Source: JBCCDY01 sp039030555
GTDB lineage: Bacteria > Bacteroidota > Bacteroidia > Cytophagales > Cyclobacteriaceae
Direction: 5' to 3'
Length of the DNA stretch: 64,000 nucleotides
Assembly (NCBI GenBank): GCA_039030555.1
Contig: JBCCDY010000007.1
Span: 124,001-188,000, forward strand
Shown here: piece by piece, positions 25,524-34,602 of the stretch
Numbering within the stretch: position 1 is the first letter of the stretch
Layout: every line of letters starts with the position of its first letter
Notes under the pieces: model-generated
What the model saw: only the letters and a program-made list of their open reading frames with translations
What the model was told of the DNA's origin: nothing
The model's database searches: none
Position numbers and translations under genes: made by a program

Positions 25524-28500
25524 ATGTCAGAAACGATAGAAGCCCCATATAAACCTAAAAACCACATCAGAATCGTAACCGCAGCCTCTTTGTTCGATGG
25601 GCATGATGCTGCTATCAACATCATGAGGCGGATTATCCAGTCTACAGGGGTTGAAGTGATTCACCTTGGACATGATCGTTCCGTTGATGAAGTGGTGAAT
25701 TGTGCTATTCAGGAAGATGCGCAAGCTATAGCTATGACTTCCTATCAAGGTGGGCATGTAGAGTATTTTAAGTATATGTTCGACTTACTCAAGGAAAAGG
25801 GTGCGGGGCATATAAAGATATTCGGAGGTGGTGGAGGTACTATACTTCCTGAGGAAATTGATGAGCTTCATGCATATGGGGTAACTAAAATCTACTCTCC
25901 TGATGATGGAAGAGAGATGGGGCTACAAGGTATGATCAATGATCTCGTAAAGAAAAGCGACTATCCTATAGGTCAGAATTTAAATGGAGAAGCCGGAAGA
26001 TTAAATCCTCAAGATCACTTAGCTATTGCAAGGACCATATCAGCAGCAGAGAACTTTCCGGATCAATCCGATATCATTTTAAAAAGTATTCAGCAAAAAG
26101 CTGAAAAATCGAAAACACCAATTTTAGGAATCACAGGAACCGGTGGGGCAGGTAAATCATCATTAGTGGATGAATTGGTTCGAAGATTTTTAATTGATTT
26201 TGAAGATAAGAACATAGCCATCATATCCGTAGATCCTTCAAAGCGGAAAACGGGAGGAGCATTACTAGGAGATAGGATCAGGATGAATTCTATCAATAAT
26301 AAGCGCGTCTATATGCGTTCATTAGCAACGCGTCAATCCAATCTGGCGCTTTCAAGGTATGTTCAGGAGGCTGTAAATATTGTAAAAGCAGCCGAATTTG
26401 ACCTGGTGATCCTCGAAACCTCTGGAATTGGGCAAAGCGATACGGAAATTACGGATCATTCCGACTTATCATTATATGTGATGACTCCTGAGTACGGGGC
26501 GGCAACACAGCTTGAAAAGATTGATATGCTTGATTTCGCTGATGTAATTACGCTAAATAAGTTCGATAAGAGAGGAGCCCTGGATGCACTAAGAGACGTG
26601 AAGAAGCAGTTCAAGCGTAATCATGGCCTGTGGGAAGCGAAAGACGAAGACCTTCCGGTTTTTGGTACAATCGCATCGCAGTTTAATGATCCGGGAACCA
26701 ATAGCTTGTACAAAGCGATCATGGACAAAGTGGTAGAAAGGACGGGTGCTGATCTAACATCTACTTTTGAGATCAGTCGAGAAATGTCGGAGAAGATCTA
26801 CATTATTCCACCGAACCGGACCAGGTACCTTTCAGAGATTTCAGAAGAAAACAGGAAGTACAACGATTGGGTAGAAGTGCAAAAAGACGTTGCCCAGAAA
26901 CTATATGGATTACAACTGACCAGGGAAACACTTGAAGAAAAAGGTAATCAAGACCTTTCCGAAAAACTGAATGAAACAGTAGAACAAGTTGAACTTGACT
27001 TAGATCCTAGAAATAAGAAAATACTAGAGGAGTGGAATGATAAACTCTCCAATTATAGAGGTGAAGAGTTTGTCTACACTGTCCGCGATAAAGAAATCAG
27101 GATTAAAACCCATACAGAGTCACTTTCTCACTCCAAAATCCCGAAAGTCAGCTTACCCAGATATGAGGCTTGGGGGGACTTGCTGAAATGGAACCTTCAG
27201 GAAAACGTGCCTGGCGAATTCCCTTTCACGGCAGGTGTTTTTCCATTTAAAAGACAAGGGGAAGATCCAACCAGGATGTTTGCTGGTGAAGGCGGCCCGG
27301 AAAGAACCAATAGAAGGTTTCATTATGTCAGTAAAGATATGGATGCGAAGAGGCTTTCAACAGCGTTCGACTCTGTAACCCTATATGGTAATGACCCGGA
27401 TCACCGTCCTGACATTTATGGAAAAATAGGTAATAGTGGGGTTTCCATTTGCTGTTTGGATGATGCAAAGAAGCTTTACTCAGGTTTCGATCTCTCCAAT
27501 CCTGCTACTTCTGTCTCAATGACGATCAATGGACCTGCGGCTATCCTTACCGCATTTTTCATGAATGCTGCTATAGATCAGCAGTGCGAAGTATACATCA
27601 AAGAAAATGGACTGGAAAATGAGGTTAAGGATAAGATCAAAAAGAAATATAAGTCTAAAGACGTGGCTGTCCCGTCTTATAATGCCGATGTTCCTGATGG
27701 AAATAATGGATTGGGCTTAATGCTACTCGGCGTATCCGGCGATGAAGTGCTTCCAAAAGAAACGTATGAACATATAAAAGAGAAAACACTGGCTGTTGTA
27801 AGAGGAACAGTTCAGGCTGACATCTTAAAAGAGGATCAAGCACAAAACACCTGTATTTTCTCAACAGAATTTTCCCTTCGGGTGATGGGAGATGTTCAGC
27901 AGTATTTTATTGATCATAAAGTCAGAAATTTTTATTCTGTTTCTATATCAGGATACCATATTGCAGAAGCGGGGGCAAATCCGATATCTCAATTGGCATT
28001 TACGTTAGCTAATGGATTTACTTTTGTAGAGTATTACTTATCGAGGGGAATGGATATCAATAATTTTGCTCCAAACTTCTCCTTCTTTTTCTCCAATGGT
28101 ATTGATCCGGAATATTCAGTAATTGGAAGAGTAGCCCGAAAAATATGGGCAAAAGCTATGAAACTCAAATATGGTGCAAATGAGCGTGCTCAAAAGCTTA
28201 AATACCATATTCAGACCTCAGGTCGTTCTTTGCACGCTCAAGAAATTGATTTTAACGACATCAGAACGACGTTACAGGCGCTTTATGCGATTTATGATAA
28301 CTGTAACTCTCTGCACACCAATGCTTATGATGAAGCAATCACTACACCCACCGAAGAATCGGTGAGGAGGGCGATGGCGATTCAGTTAATTATAAACAAA
28401 GAATTAGGCCTCGCTAAGAATGAAAATCCTCTGCAAGGTTCATTTATCATTGAAGAATTAACCGATCTCGTAGAAGAAGCTGTTCTTACAGAATTCGATC

Positions 28501-28901
28501 GTATCACTGAAAGAGGAGGGGTACTTGGTGCTATGGAAACCATGTACCAAAGAGGTAAGATCCAGGAGGAGAGTCTTTATTATGAGACTTTAAAGCATAC
28601 CGGTGAATTTCCAATCATTGGCGTCAACACTTTCTTATCTTCTAAAGGATCTCCAACAGTAATTCCTGGAGAAGTGATTCGGGCTACGAAAGACGAAAAA
28701 GAGTATCAGATTGATATGCTGGGAGAATTACATCAAGCCAATTCTGACAGAGCTTCTGAAATGATCAGGCGATTACAGAATGTTGCTATTCAGAATGGTA
28801 ATATCTTTGAAGAGCTGATGGAATCCGTGAAGTTCTGTTCATTAGGACAGATTACCCAGGCACTCTTTGAAGTAGGAGGACAGTACAGAAGGAATATGTA
28901 A
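25524..28901 (+). CDS. icmF: Fused isobutyryl-CoA mutase IcmF
   Basis: A 1125-residue fusion that interconverts isobutyryl-CoA and n-butyryl-CoA using adenosylcobalamin. Order: B12-binding domain (about 15-145; base-off motif D-G-H-D-A-A and later G-G-G-G-G-T), a MeaI-type G-protein chaperone domain (P-loop G-T-G-G-A-G-K-S-S around 195, V-D-P-S-K-R-K-T-G-G, N-K-F-D), a linker, and the mutase barrel (about 560-1125). The barrel has F-P-F-T-A-G-V-F-P-F-K-R, a signature of IcmF rather than of methylmalonyl-CoA mutase, which has a different sequence at the substrate pocket. The start is ATG at 25524; a TTG six bases earlier is unlikely. It serves valine or fatty acid metabolism. Confidence 0.93.
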   Translation: MSETIEAPYKPKNHIRIVTAASLFDGHDAAINIMRRIIQSTGVEVIHLGHDRSVDEVVNCAIQEDAQAIAMTSYQGGHVEYFKYMFDLLKEKGAGHIKIFGGGGGTILPEEIDELHAYGVTKIYSPDDGREMGLQGMINDLVKKSDYPIGQNLNGEAGRLNPQDHLAIARTISAAENFPDQSDIILKSIQQKAEKSKTPILGITGTGGAGKSSLVDELVRRFLIDFEDKNIAIISVDPSKRKTGGALLGDRIRMNSINNKRVYMRSLATRQSNLALSRYVQEAVNIVKAAEFDLVILETSGIGQSDTEITDHSDLSLYVMTPEYGAATQLEKIDMLDFADVITLNKFDKRGALDALRDVKKQFKRNHGLWEAKDEDLPVFGTIASQFNDPGTNSLYKAIMDKVVERTGADLTSTFEISREMSEKIYIIPPNRTRYLSEISEENRKYNDWVEVQKDVAQKLYGLQLTRETLEEKGNQDLSEKLNETVEQVELDLDPRNKKILEEWNDKLSNYRGEEFVYTVRDKEIRIKTHTESLSHSKIPKVSLPRYEAWGDLLKWNLQENVPGEFPFTAGVFPFKRQGEDPTRMFAGEGGPERTNRRFHYVSKDMDAKRLSTAFDSVTLYGNDPDHRPDIYGKIGNSGVSICCLDDAKKLYSGFDLSNPATSVSMTINGPAAILTAFFMNAAIDQQCEVYIKENGLENEVKDKIKKKYKSKDVAVPSYNADVPDGNNGLGLMLLGVSGDEVLPKETYEHIKEKTLAVVRGTVQADILKEDQAQNTCIFSTEFSLRVMGDVQQYFIDHKVRNFYSVSISGYHIAEAGANPISQLAFTLANGFTFVEYYLSRGMDINNFAPNFSFFFSNGIDPEYSVIGRVARKIWAKAMKLKYGANERAQKLKYHIQTSGRSLHAQEIDFNDIRTTLQALYAIYDNCNSLHTNAYDEAITTPTEESVRRAMAIQLIINKELGLAKNENPLQGSFIIEELTDLVEEAVLTEFDRITERGGVLGAMETMYQRGKIQEESLYYETLKHTGEFPIIGVNTFLSSKGSPTVIPGEVIRATKDEKEYQIDMLGELHQANSDRASEMIRRLQNVAIQNGNIFEELMESVKFCSLGQITQALFEVGGQYRRNM

Positions 28902-28979
28902 TGTATGTGCTTTTTAATTGAATAGAACCCACAGATTAAAATTCAAGTTAAAACAGTATATTAAAGAAAAGAGATTGAC

Positions 28980-29465
28980 ATGAAAGACCCGTTGGTGATC
29001 GCAAATTTTTTTATTGAAAAGGGTAATGAAATAGGAGATCCTATTACCCAAATGAAGATTCAAAAATTAGTTTATATAGCGCATGGATGGTATCTATCAT
29101 TAACAGATAAGCCTTTAATCAGAGCTAAAGTGCAAGCTTGGAAATTTGGTCCGGTTATTCCTGAGATCTATCAGGCACTAAAGAAATATGGTAATGATCC
29201 CGTTCCCGTATCTATAACTAATGAAAGCATAAATGATCAGGAGATAGTAGATTTTCTAAACATTATATGGGATCTGTATGGTAAATACTCAGCTTCCTTT
29301 TTATCGAATTTAACACATCAAAAAAGCTCTCCATGGGATTTAACTGCCCAAAGATACGGGTATGATGTTCCTCCAAATATGATTATTGATAATGAAGATA
29401 TAAAGCACCACTATAATCCAATTGTCAAAAAATTTAACGACACACTCAAAGCCACACCTGCTTGA
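28980..29465 (+). CDS. Panacea-domain (DUF4065/SocA-like) antitoxin
   Basis: A 161-residue protein that fits the Panacea (DUF4065) domain throughout: T-Q-M-K-I-Q-K-L-V-Y-I-A-H-G-W-Y, then A-W-K-F-G-P-V-I-P-E-I-Y near residue 57, and a helical C-terminal half with L-S-N-L-T-H and S-P-W. Panacea proteins neutralise many unrelated toxins encoded next to them (PanAT systems), from established work on that domain. Here the next gene overlaps by four bases and encodes a small two-helix membrane protein, the expected kind of partner. Its activity as an antitoxin is inference from the family and the arrangement. Confidence 0.82.
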   Translation: MKDPLVIANFFIEKGNEIGDPITQMKIQKLVYIAHGWYLSLTDKPLIRAKVQAWKFGPVIPEIYQALKKYGNDPVPVSITNESINDQEIVDFLNIIWDLYGKYSASFLSNLTHQKSSPWDLTAQRYGYDVPPNMIIDNEDIKHHYNPIVKKFNDTLKATPA

Positions 29466-29836
29466 GTAAGCTCAAATCATTCATAAGAGAAGCTCAAAAC
29501 AAGTCCGGAAAAGAGTCAATACCAGATCAAATAGAGCCTTTTCAAGATGTTAAAGCTAGTTCATCAAACGAATCTAGTGCTTACGATCAAAGTAAGCTTG
29601 ATTACGATAGTAAAGAACAAAATATTAAAGAGCGAAAGAAGTATGCCCGATTCATATTTACTTTGATTTGCATTTGGCTGGGACTGATTCTTTTAATCCT
29701 ATTTTTTCAAGGTTTTTCAAATATCAAATTCCACTTATCCGATACTGTACTTATTACTTTAATAACGACTACAACTGCAAATATCGCAGCGTACTTTTTA
29801 GTTGTCACCAAGTATCTTTTTCCAAATAGCAACTAA
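29462..29836 (+). CDS. Two-helix membrane protein, probable PanT-type toxin
   Basis: A 124-residue protein starting with TTG at 29462, which overlaps the antitoxin stop as TTGA. The frame contains no ATG at all, so TTG is the only plausible start. The N-terminal 65 residues are polar and charged; two membrane helices follow (about 62-84 and 95-118), the second with L-I-T-T-T-T-A-N and ending in K-Y-L-F-P. That helix pair recalls small membrane-acting toxins and effectors. Toxicity would come from membrane depolarisation, which is unproven. Its stop is directly adjacent to the convergent rlpA stop with no spacer. Confidence 0.7.
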   Translation: MSKLKSFIREAQNKSGKESIPDQIEPFQDVKASSSNESSAYDQSKLDYDSKEQNIKERKKYARFIFTLICIWLGLILLILFFQGFSNIKFHLSDTVLITLITTTTANIAAYFLVVTKYLFPNSN

Positions 29837-30550
29837 TCAATACCTCACCACAAAAGCATCCGGGTATTCTTCTTTGAGTTTGATCTTTAAAGACTCTGCT
29901 TTGGCTTGAGTCGGAAAACTGCCTACGGCAACCTTATATAGTTTTTCTTTCTGATCCTGCTCAACCTTAACGACCAAATCATTACTGAATTTCCTTTTAA
30001 GGTTATTAGTTAGCCTCATCATATTAACTAATTCCTTAAAAGTACCAATCTGAACACCATATCGTACTCCGGATGTATTCAATCGTTCAATTTGTACCTT
30101 ATAATATTCGCTAGTATAAATCTTATTGAGTTCACGTTCCTTCTTTCGAGCTTCTGTCATTTTTATTTCAGGCTCAGAGGGGGTTTCTAGTACTTCAACT
30201 TCTACATCCGTTATTCCAGCCTTAATAAAATCTAAAGATTCAGCTGCAGATTTGGATAGATCTATGATTCTACCTTTTATAAAAGGACCTCGGTCGTTTA
30301 TGCGAACAACAACTGATTTTTGATTTTTAAGGTTAGTAACCTTTACCTTAGTTCCAAAAGGTAGTTTTAGGTGAGCAGCTGTAGCTTTTAGGTGTTTATA
30401 TTTTTCTCCGTTAGCGGTAACTCTCCCTTCAAAACTATCCGCATAGTAGGAAGCTTCTCCCTTTTCCTTATATCCCTGTTTAAAACTTTGGGCATTGACG
30501 AATAAACTATTCGAGAAAATGATCAATAATAAATATATAATTCTAGGCAT
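29837..30550 (-). CDS. rlpA: RlpA-family septal ring protein with SPOR domain
   Basis: A 237-residue exported protein: signal peptide (about 1-20), a double-psi beta-barrel RlpA domain (about 30-115; G-E-A-S-Y-Y-A-D-S-F-E-G-R, T-A-A-H-L-K-L-P-F-G-T, R-I-N-D-R-G-P-F) and a C-terminal SPOR domain (about 158-236; Y-G-V-Q-I-G-T-F and Y-K-V-A-V-G-S-F) that binds denuded peptidoglycan at the division septum. Unlike many RlpA proteins there is no obvious lipobox cysteine. The D of N-D-R-G-P, needed for transglycosylase activity in active members, is kept. Confidence 0.92.
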   Translation of the reverse strand: MPRIIYLLLIIFSNSLFVNAQSFKQGYKEKGEASYYADSFEGRVTANGEKYKHLKATAAHLKLPFGTKVKVTNLKNQKSVVVRINDRGPFIKGRIIDLSKSAAESLDFIKAGITDVEVEVLETPSEPEIKMTEARKKERELNKIYTSEYYKVQIERLNTSGVRYGVQIGTFKELVNMMRLTNNLKRKFSNDLVVKVEQDQKEKLYKVAVGSFPTQAKAESLKIKLKEEYPDAFVVRY

Positions 30551-30629
30551 TCAGATAGGGTTTTTAATAATTCCGGATGTTAAAGTAATTTTATTAGACT
30601 TTAAATGGAAATTATTTTAAAAACTTGAT

Positions 30630-30648
30630 AACCAAATATTATTTGGTT
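30630..30648. promoter_or_regulatory. Palindrome in the 439-base gap upstream of rlpA and a secreted-protein gene
   Basis: AACCAAAT-ATT-ATTTGGTT is a perfect 8-bp inverted repeat with a 3-base spacer, 80 bases upstream of the rlpA ATG, and could be an operator. The rest of the gap (30551-30989) is very AT-rich. Near its end it holds a 5-bp hairpin with a TTCG loop (30939-30952), 37 bases before the next ATG. I see no gene in it. Confidence 0.35.
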
Positions 30649-30989
30649 TAAATGATTTCTATACCCACGACACTGTCATTATAAACCATCTTCCGATTGA
30701 TAAGATAAGCGTATAGAATATCGACCTACAAAGAGATTCAGTCAAATTTTATTAAGAATAAAGCTTAACATTAACTTAATATTGAAATTATATTCTTATA
30801 TTTTTTCATTTAACAAATAAAATTTCATTATACAAAGTAAAGACACGTCTTAGAAGGATCTATTTTACCCAGATTTAGAATATAAGATCATAATAGGCAG
30901 GATAACCTTAATTCCGCTTCTTCGGTATAAGAACCAAACATTCTTCGGAATGATCAAAATTTGAAAAACTGAAATTGAAAGAAACTATT

Positions 30990-31571
30990 ATGAAAACTAT
31001 TTTATCAATCCTTTTTATTGCTGTCGTGGGAGTTGCTTCAGCAAGTACTACTGAGAAATCGTCTGTGAAAGTTGTTTCTGCTGGAAATGATTTTAAAGTT
31101 GTCTTTAAGCCAACTGAAAAAGAATCAGTAAGAGTAAGAATTGCAGATGAAAACAATGCTACTGTGCACACGCAGTTCATCAAAAATACTGAAGGTTTTA
31201 TTTTACCAGTCAAATTTGCTGATGTTGAAGATGGAAACTACACTTTAGAAATTGTTACTTCTACTGAGGTATTAACAGAAACACTTTCTTTATCTACTAC
31301 TGAGTCTGTTGCAATCAATATGGCTGACTTTATTAAGTTAAATACAGTTACTGGTGATAAAGTAGTTAGCCTTAAATCATTTGCTGATAATGGCGAAGAT
31401 GTAAACGTTGTAATCTACGATAATAAAGATAACGCTATCTTCAACGAAACTTTAAATACTGGAAAATCTTTTGAAAGAGTATACAGATTAGACGAAGTAA
31501 AATCTTCTTCTGTAGAATTTGCAGTATACCATAAAGGTAACCTGATCAAAAACGAAAGAGTAGAATTGTAG
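30990..31571 (+). CDS. Small secreted beta-rich protein (paralogue 1)
   Basis: From ATG at 30990, 193 residues (an in-frame TTG at 30975 is less likely). A signal peptide ends near residue 18 (A-S-A). The mature protein consists of beta strands in two similar halves of about 85 residues: V-R-V-R-I-A-D-E-N-N-A and V-N-V-V-I-Y-D-N-K-D-N-A each precede a line ending in a glycine- and aromatic-containing strand. It resembles small Ig-like or C-terminal domain adhesion modules, which is an inference. I know no family for it. A related protein is encoded at 31883-32476. A clear terminator follows, so it is transcribed alone. Confidence 0.75.
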   Translation: MKTILSILFIAVVGVASASTTEKSSVKVVSAGNDFKVVFKPTEKESVRVRIADENNATVHTQFIKNTEGFILPVKFADVEDGNYTLEIVTSTEVLTETLSLSTTESVAINMADFIKLNTVTGDKVVSLKSFADNGEDVNVVIYDNKDNAIFNETLNTGKSFERVYRLDEVKSSSVEFAVYHKGNLIKNERVEL

Positions 31572-31591
31572 TAATAAACATAAGACATATT

Positions 31592-31630
31592 AAAAAGCCC
31601 TGTTCCGATTTATCGGAGCAGGGCTTTTTT
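31592..31630 (+). terminator. Rho-independent terminator after secreted paralogue 1
   Basis: A strong hairpin, AAGCCCTG-T-TCCGAT paired with ATCGGA-G-CAGGGCTT, with a two-base loop, is followed by seven T. It lies 20 bases after the stop codon. The rest of the gap up to 31882 is very AT-rich and holds only a possible promoter (31825-31857). Confidence 0.9.
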
Positions 31631-31824
31631 TATACTTTGAAATTAAAAATTTAACAATATATCCTACATATTTTTGATATGAACTATTTTAAATCATTAA
31701 TGAATGTATTTATTTTCATTATTAGCTCTATTATTTAAAAATACTTTATTCGGATGCTGTAAAATGAATTAAAATTTAAAAAAATTACATATTTTTACGT
31801 AATTCGTAATTTTATGACTTAAAA

Positions 31825-31857
31825 TTGAATCAGATTATAATGATTTTTGTAATTTTA
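31825..31857 (+). promoter_or_regulatory. Possible promoter of secreted paralogue 2
   Basis: TTG at 31825-31827 is followed after 22 bases by TAATTTTA (31850-31857). The spacing is one base longer than usual. The region upstream is AT-rich with repeated GTAATTTTA-like words. Confidence 0.3.
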
Positions 31858-31882
31858 CACCATCATCATAAATGATTTAATT

Positions 31883-32476
31883 ATGAAAAAGATTAGAATT
31901 ACACTTCTGACTATAAGTACATTATTATGTATTTCTTCTTATGCTTTCAAGGAAGAAGGTAAAGAAGCAACTAGATCCTTTAATGGTTTTGCTACTGGCG
32001 AGGCGTCACTAAAATTGATTTATCAATCTAGTGAGATTGAAAATGTTTTACTCGAAATAACTGATGATGAAAATAGAATACTTCTAACAAAGCGATTCAA
32101 AAGTACTAACGGTTTCAACCTCCCAATAAAATTTAGGGAAATCGCTACCGATGAATACAACATCAGTTTAAAGACATCGGGGGAAGTTATGAAGGAAACT
32201 GTGAATGTAGAAGATTTTAGGCCTTCTATCGGTAGAGATGCATTTAGCATTGAAATGCAGAATGGAAAAGTTGCTCTACGATCGGAACTACTTTCTAACG
32301 AAAGAACCATAATAAAAATAAGTAATGCTCAGGGCAGACTTCTTCATACCGATAAGTTAGATATGAATCAGCTTTTTAAGAGGACTTATGATTTAAATCA
32401 ATTACACGGAGAGGAAGTAGTGTTTTCGGCTTACGTTCAGGATAAATTGATCCTTCAAGAAAACTTTTTACCATAA
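31883..32476 (+). CDS. Small secreted beta-rich protein (paralogue 2)
   Basis: A 197-residue exported protein with a signal peptide ending near residue 20 (S-S-Y-A). It matches paralogue 1 along its length: L-L-E-I-T-D-D-E-N-R against V-R-I-A-D-E-N-N, G-F-N-L-P-I-K-F against G-F-I-L-P-V-K-F, and a shared two-half architecture ending F-K-R-T-Y-D-L against F-E-R-V-Y-R-L. Identity is modest, so the duplication is old. The function is unknown. It has its own terminator, so the two genes can be regulated separately. Confidence 0.75.
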   Translation: MKKIRITLLTISTLLCISSYAFKEEGKEATRSFNGFATGEASLKLIYQSSEIENVLLEITDDENRILLTKRFKSTNGFNLPIKFREIATDEYNISLKTSGEVMKETVNVEDFRPSIGRDAFSIEMQNGKVALRSELLSNERTIIKISNAQGRLLHTDKLDMNQLFKRTYDLNQLHGEEVVFSAYVQDKLILQENFLP

Positions 32477-32507
32477 CAGTATTTTAGTCATCAGATTTTA
32501 ATAACAG

Positions 32508-32534
32508 CCGCTTTTTTCAAAAAGCGGTTTTTTT
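32508..32534 (+). terminator. Rho-independent terminator after secreted paralogue 2
   Basis: CCGCTTT pairs with AAAGCGG around a short T/CAA loop and is followed by seven T with one G. It is 31 bases after the stop codon. Confidence 0.82.
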
Positions 32535-32599
32535 GTGTCCAATAATTAATGAGTCCGAGTATATTTCAGGGAATTAATTTCAGGTCCTTCTAATACTAA

Positions 32600-33991
32600 A
32601 TGAGAACATACACCGAATTGACTGAGCAAACCTTCTCTTTTCCGAAGGATGAGTTCAATGTTAAAGAAAACTCCCTAACATTCAATGATGTCGATTTACA
32701 AGCAATCATTAAAAAATACGGTACTCCTTTAAAAATTTCATATCTACCGAAGGTTTCCGAAAAAATTGAATTAGCTAGAAACTATTTCAATAATGCAATT
32801 CGGAAGTATGACTATAGGGGTAAATACATCTATTGTTACTGTACTAAATCATCACATTTTTCTTTCGTATTGGATGAGGTTTTAAAGGCAGGGGCACATA
32901 TAGAAACTTCCTCGGCTTTTGATATGAAAATCGTTCATGCCCTTTACGAAAAAGGGAAGCTTGGGAAAGAACGATTCATCATCTGCAATGGCTTTAAAAG
33001 GCCTTTATACACACAATATATTTCAGAACTACTTAACGAAGGTTTTAAAAACTGTATTCCGATTCTTGACAATCTTTCAGAGTTTGAGGAGTACGAGACA
33101 TCAGTTCACAAAGAATATCAATTAGGTATTAGAGTGGCTTCTGATGAGGCTCCCAATTTTGAATTTTATACCTCGAGGTTAGGTATACGCTACAGTGAGC
33201 TTGTTTCCTTTTACAGGGATCGAATATCACAGAGCAAGAAAGCGAAGCTAAAGATGTTACACTTCTTTGTTAATACAGGCATTAAAGACTCAGCCTATTA
33301 TTGGAGTGAATTGAGCCGCTTTATGTATACGTATTGTGAACTCAAAAAAATATGCCCGGAACTTGATTCGGTAGATATTGGAGGTGGTTTTCCAATTAAG
33401 AATTCCCTTCAATTTGAATACGATTATGCCTATATGGCAGAGCAGATTGTAGAAAATATTCAATGGATTTGCAAAAAGAATCATGTCCCTACACCAGATA
33501 TATTTACAGAATTCGGAAGCTATACAGTAGGCGAAAGTGGTGCCACTTTATATTCTGTTTTAGGCCAAAAACTTCAGAATGATAAGGAGCTTTGGTACAT
33601 GATCGACGGCTCGTTCATTACGCAATTGCCCGACACCTGGGGATTGAGTCAGAAATTCATCCTACTACCAATCAATAATTGGCAAGAAGAGTACCATAAG
33701 GTTAATTTAGGAGGGCTTACTTGTGATAGTATGGATTATTACGACTCTGAGGCGCACAGATCGGAGGTTATCATGCCCAAAATAACTAATGGTCAAACCC
33801 AATATCTAGGTTTTTTCAACACTGGGGCTTATCAGGAATCTTTAGGGGGCTATGGCGGTATTCAGCACTGTTTAATTCCAGCTGCCAAGCATATTATTAT
33901 CGATAAAGATGAATTGGGACAAATTAAAACGAGTGTTTTTGCTGAAGACCAATCTCATGAATCGATGTTGAAAATATTAGGCTACGAATAA
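32600..33991 (+). CDS. speA: Arginine decarboxylase, short Bacteroidota type (PLP fold III)
   Basis: A 463-residue alanine-racemase-fold decarboxylase. The PLP lysine is in Y-C-T-K-S-S-H at about residue 78, the glycine loop in V-D-I-G-G-G-F-P at about 258, and the cofactor/substrate motif L-T-C-D-S-M-D at about 376. The protein is much shorter than enterobacterial SpeA (about 650) and is the kind annotated as arginine decarboxylase in Cytophaga-like genomes, producing agmatine for polyamine synthesis. No agmatinase or agmatine deiminase gene lies nearby, so arginine as substrate is likely but not proven; a diaminopimelate- or carboxynorspermidine-type substrate is the alternative. Confidence 0.72.
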   Translation: MRTYTELTEQTFSFPKDEFNVKENSLTFNDVDLQAIIKKYGTPLKISYLPKVSEKIELARNYFNNAIRKYDYRGKYIYCYCTKSSHFSFVLDEVLKAGAHIETSSAFDMKIVHALYEKGKLGKERFIICNGFKRPLYTQYISELLNEGFKNCIPILDNLSEFEEYETSVHKEYQLGIRVASDEAPNFEFYTSRLGIRYSELVSFYRDRISQSKKAKLKMLHFFVNTGIKDSAYYWSELSRFMYTYCELKKICPELDSVDIGGGFPIKNSLQFEYDYAYMAEQIVENIQWICKKNHVPTPDIFTEFGSYTVGESGATLYSVLGQKLQNDKELWYMIDGSFITQLPDTWGLSQKFILLPINNWQEEYHKVNLGGLTCDSMDYYDSEAHRSEVIMPKITNGQTQYLGFFNTGAYQESLGGYGGIQHCLIPAAKHIIIDKDELGQIKTSVFAEDQSHESMLKILGYE

Positions 33992-34151
33992 TTTTCACCT
34001 TAAAAATAATGTCTGTCTTGGCTTGGCAGGGTTTTGGAATTATTTTTGAAATGTTAAAGTACGTGCCGGATCAAAAGTGATCTACTGGATTTGAGTTTCG
34101 AGCATTAAATTTTTTTAAACTTTATTAACACTAATAGGTTACTCTTTTACT

Positions 34152-34589
34152 ATGAACCTGCTAATACTACTTTTTACACTAACATCTTTTACGGAAGATA
34201 TCACCGTTATCAAGGATAAAAGTGATTCCAAGTCCCAATTAGCGATATCTATTACTGGATTAAGAGCTAATAAAGGACAAATAGTTCTGGCCCTGGATAA
34301 CGATGAACGTAACTACAAATCGAAAAAAGATTGTTTCAAGGGCTACTTTTTGAAGGTAGAGAACAATCAGGCTAACATTATTATTGAAGATTTACCTACA
34401 GGCGAATATGCCATTAAGGTTTATCATGATGTCAATAATAATGGGAAGTTGGACAAAAATATGATTGGTGTTCCTAGTGAGCCTTATGCGTTTTCTAATA
34501 ATGCAAAAGGGTTTTTAGGAATTCCGGATTTTGATGAGGTCAAGTTCCCTGTTAGGGAACAAAGAGAAGTGGTTACAATCTCTTTCTAA
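34152..34589 (+). CDS. DUF2141 domain protein
   Basis: A 145-residue exported protein. The short leader (residues 1-13) is weakly hydrophobic, and the rest matches DUF2141: V-L-A-L-D-N-D-E, F-x-x-L-P-T-G-E-Y-A-I-K-V-Y-H-D-V-N-N-N-G-K-L-D in the centre and G-V-P-S-E-P-Y-A-F-S-N-N-A near the end. The D-V-N-N-N-G-K-L-D stretch looks like a calcium-binding loop. The function is unknown. It ends 13 bases before a disrupted tRNA-like repeat. Confidence 0.85.
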   Translation: MNLLILLFTLTSFTEDITVIKDKSDSKSQLAISITGLRANKGQIVLALDNDERNYKSKKDCFKGYFLKVENNQANIIIEDLPTGEYAIKVYHDVNNNGKLDKNMIGVPSEPYAFSNNAKGFLGIPDFDEVKFPVREQREVVTISF

Positions 34590-34602
34590 GGTTGAAAAGC
34601 AT

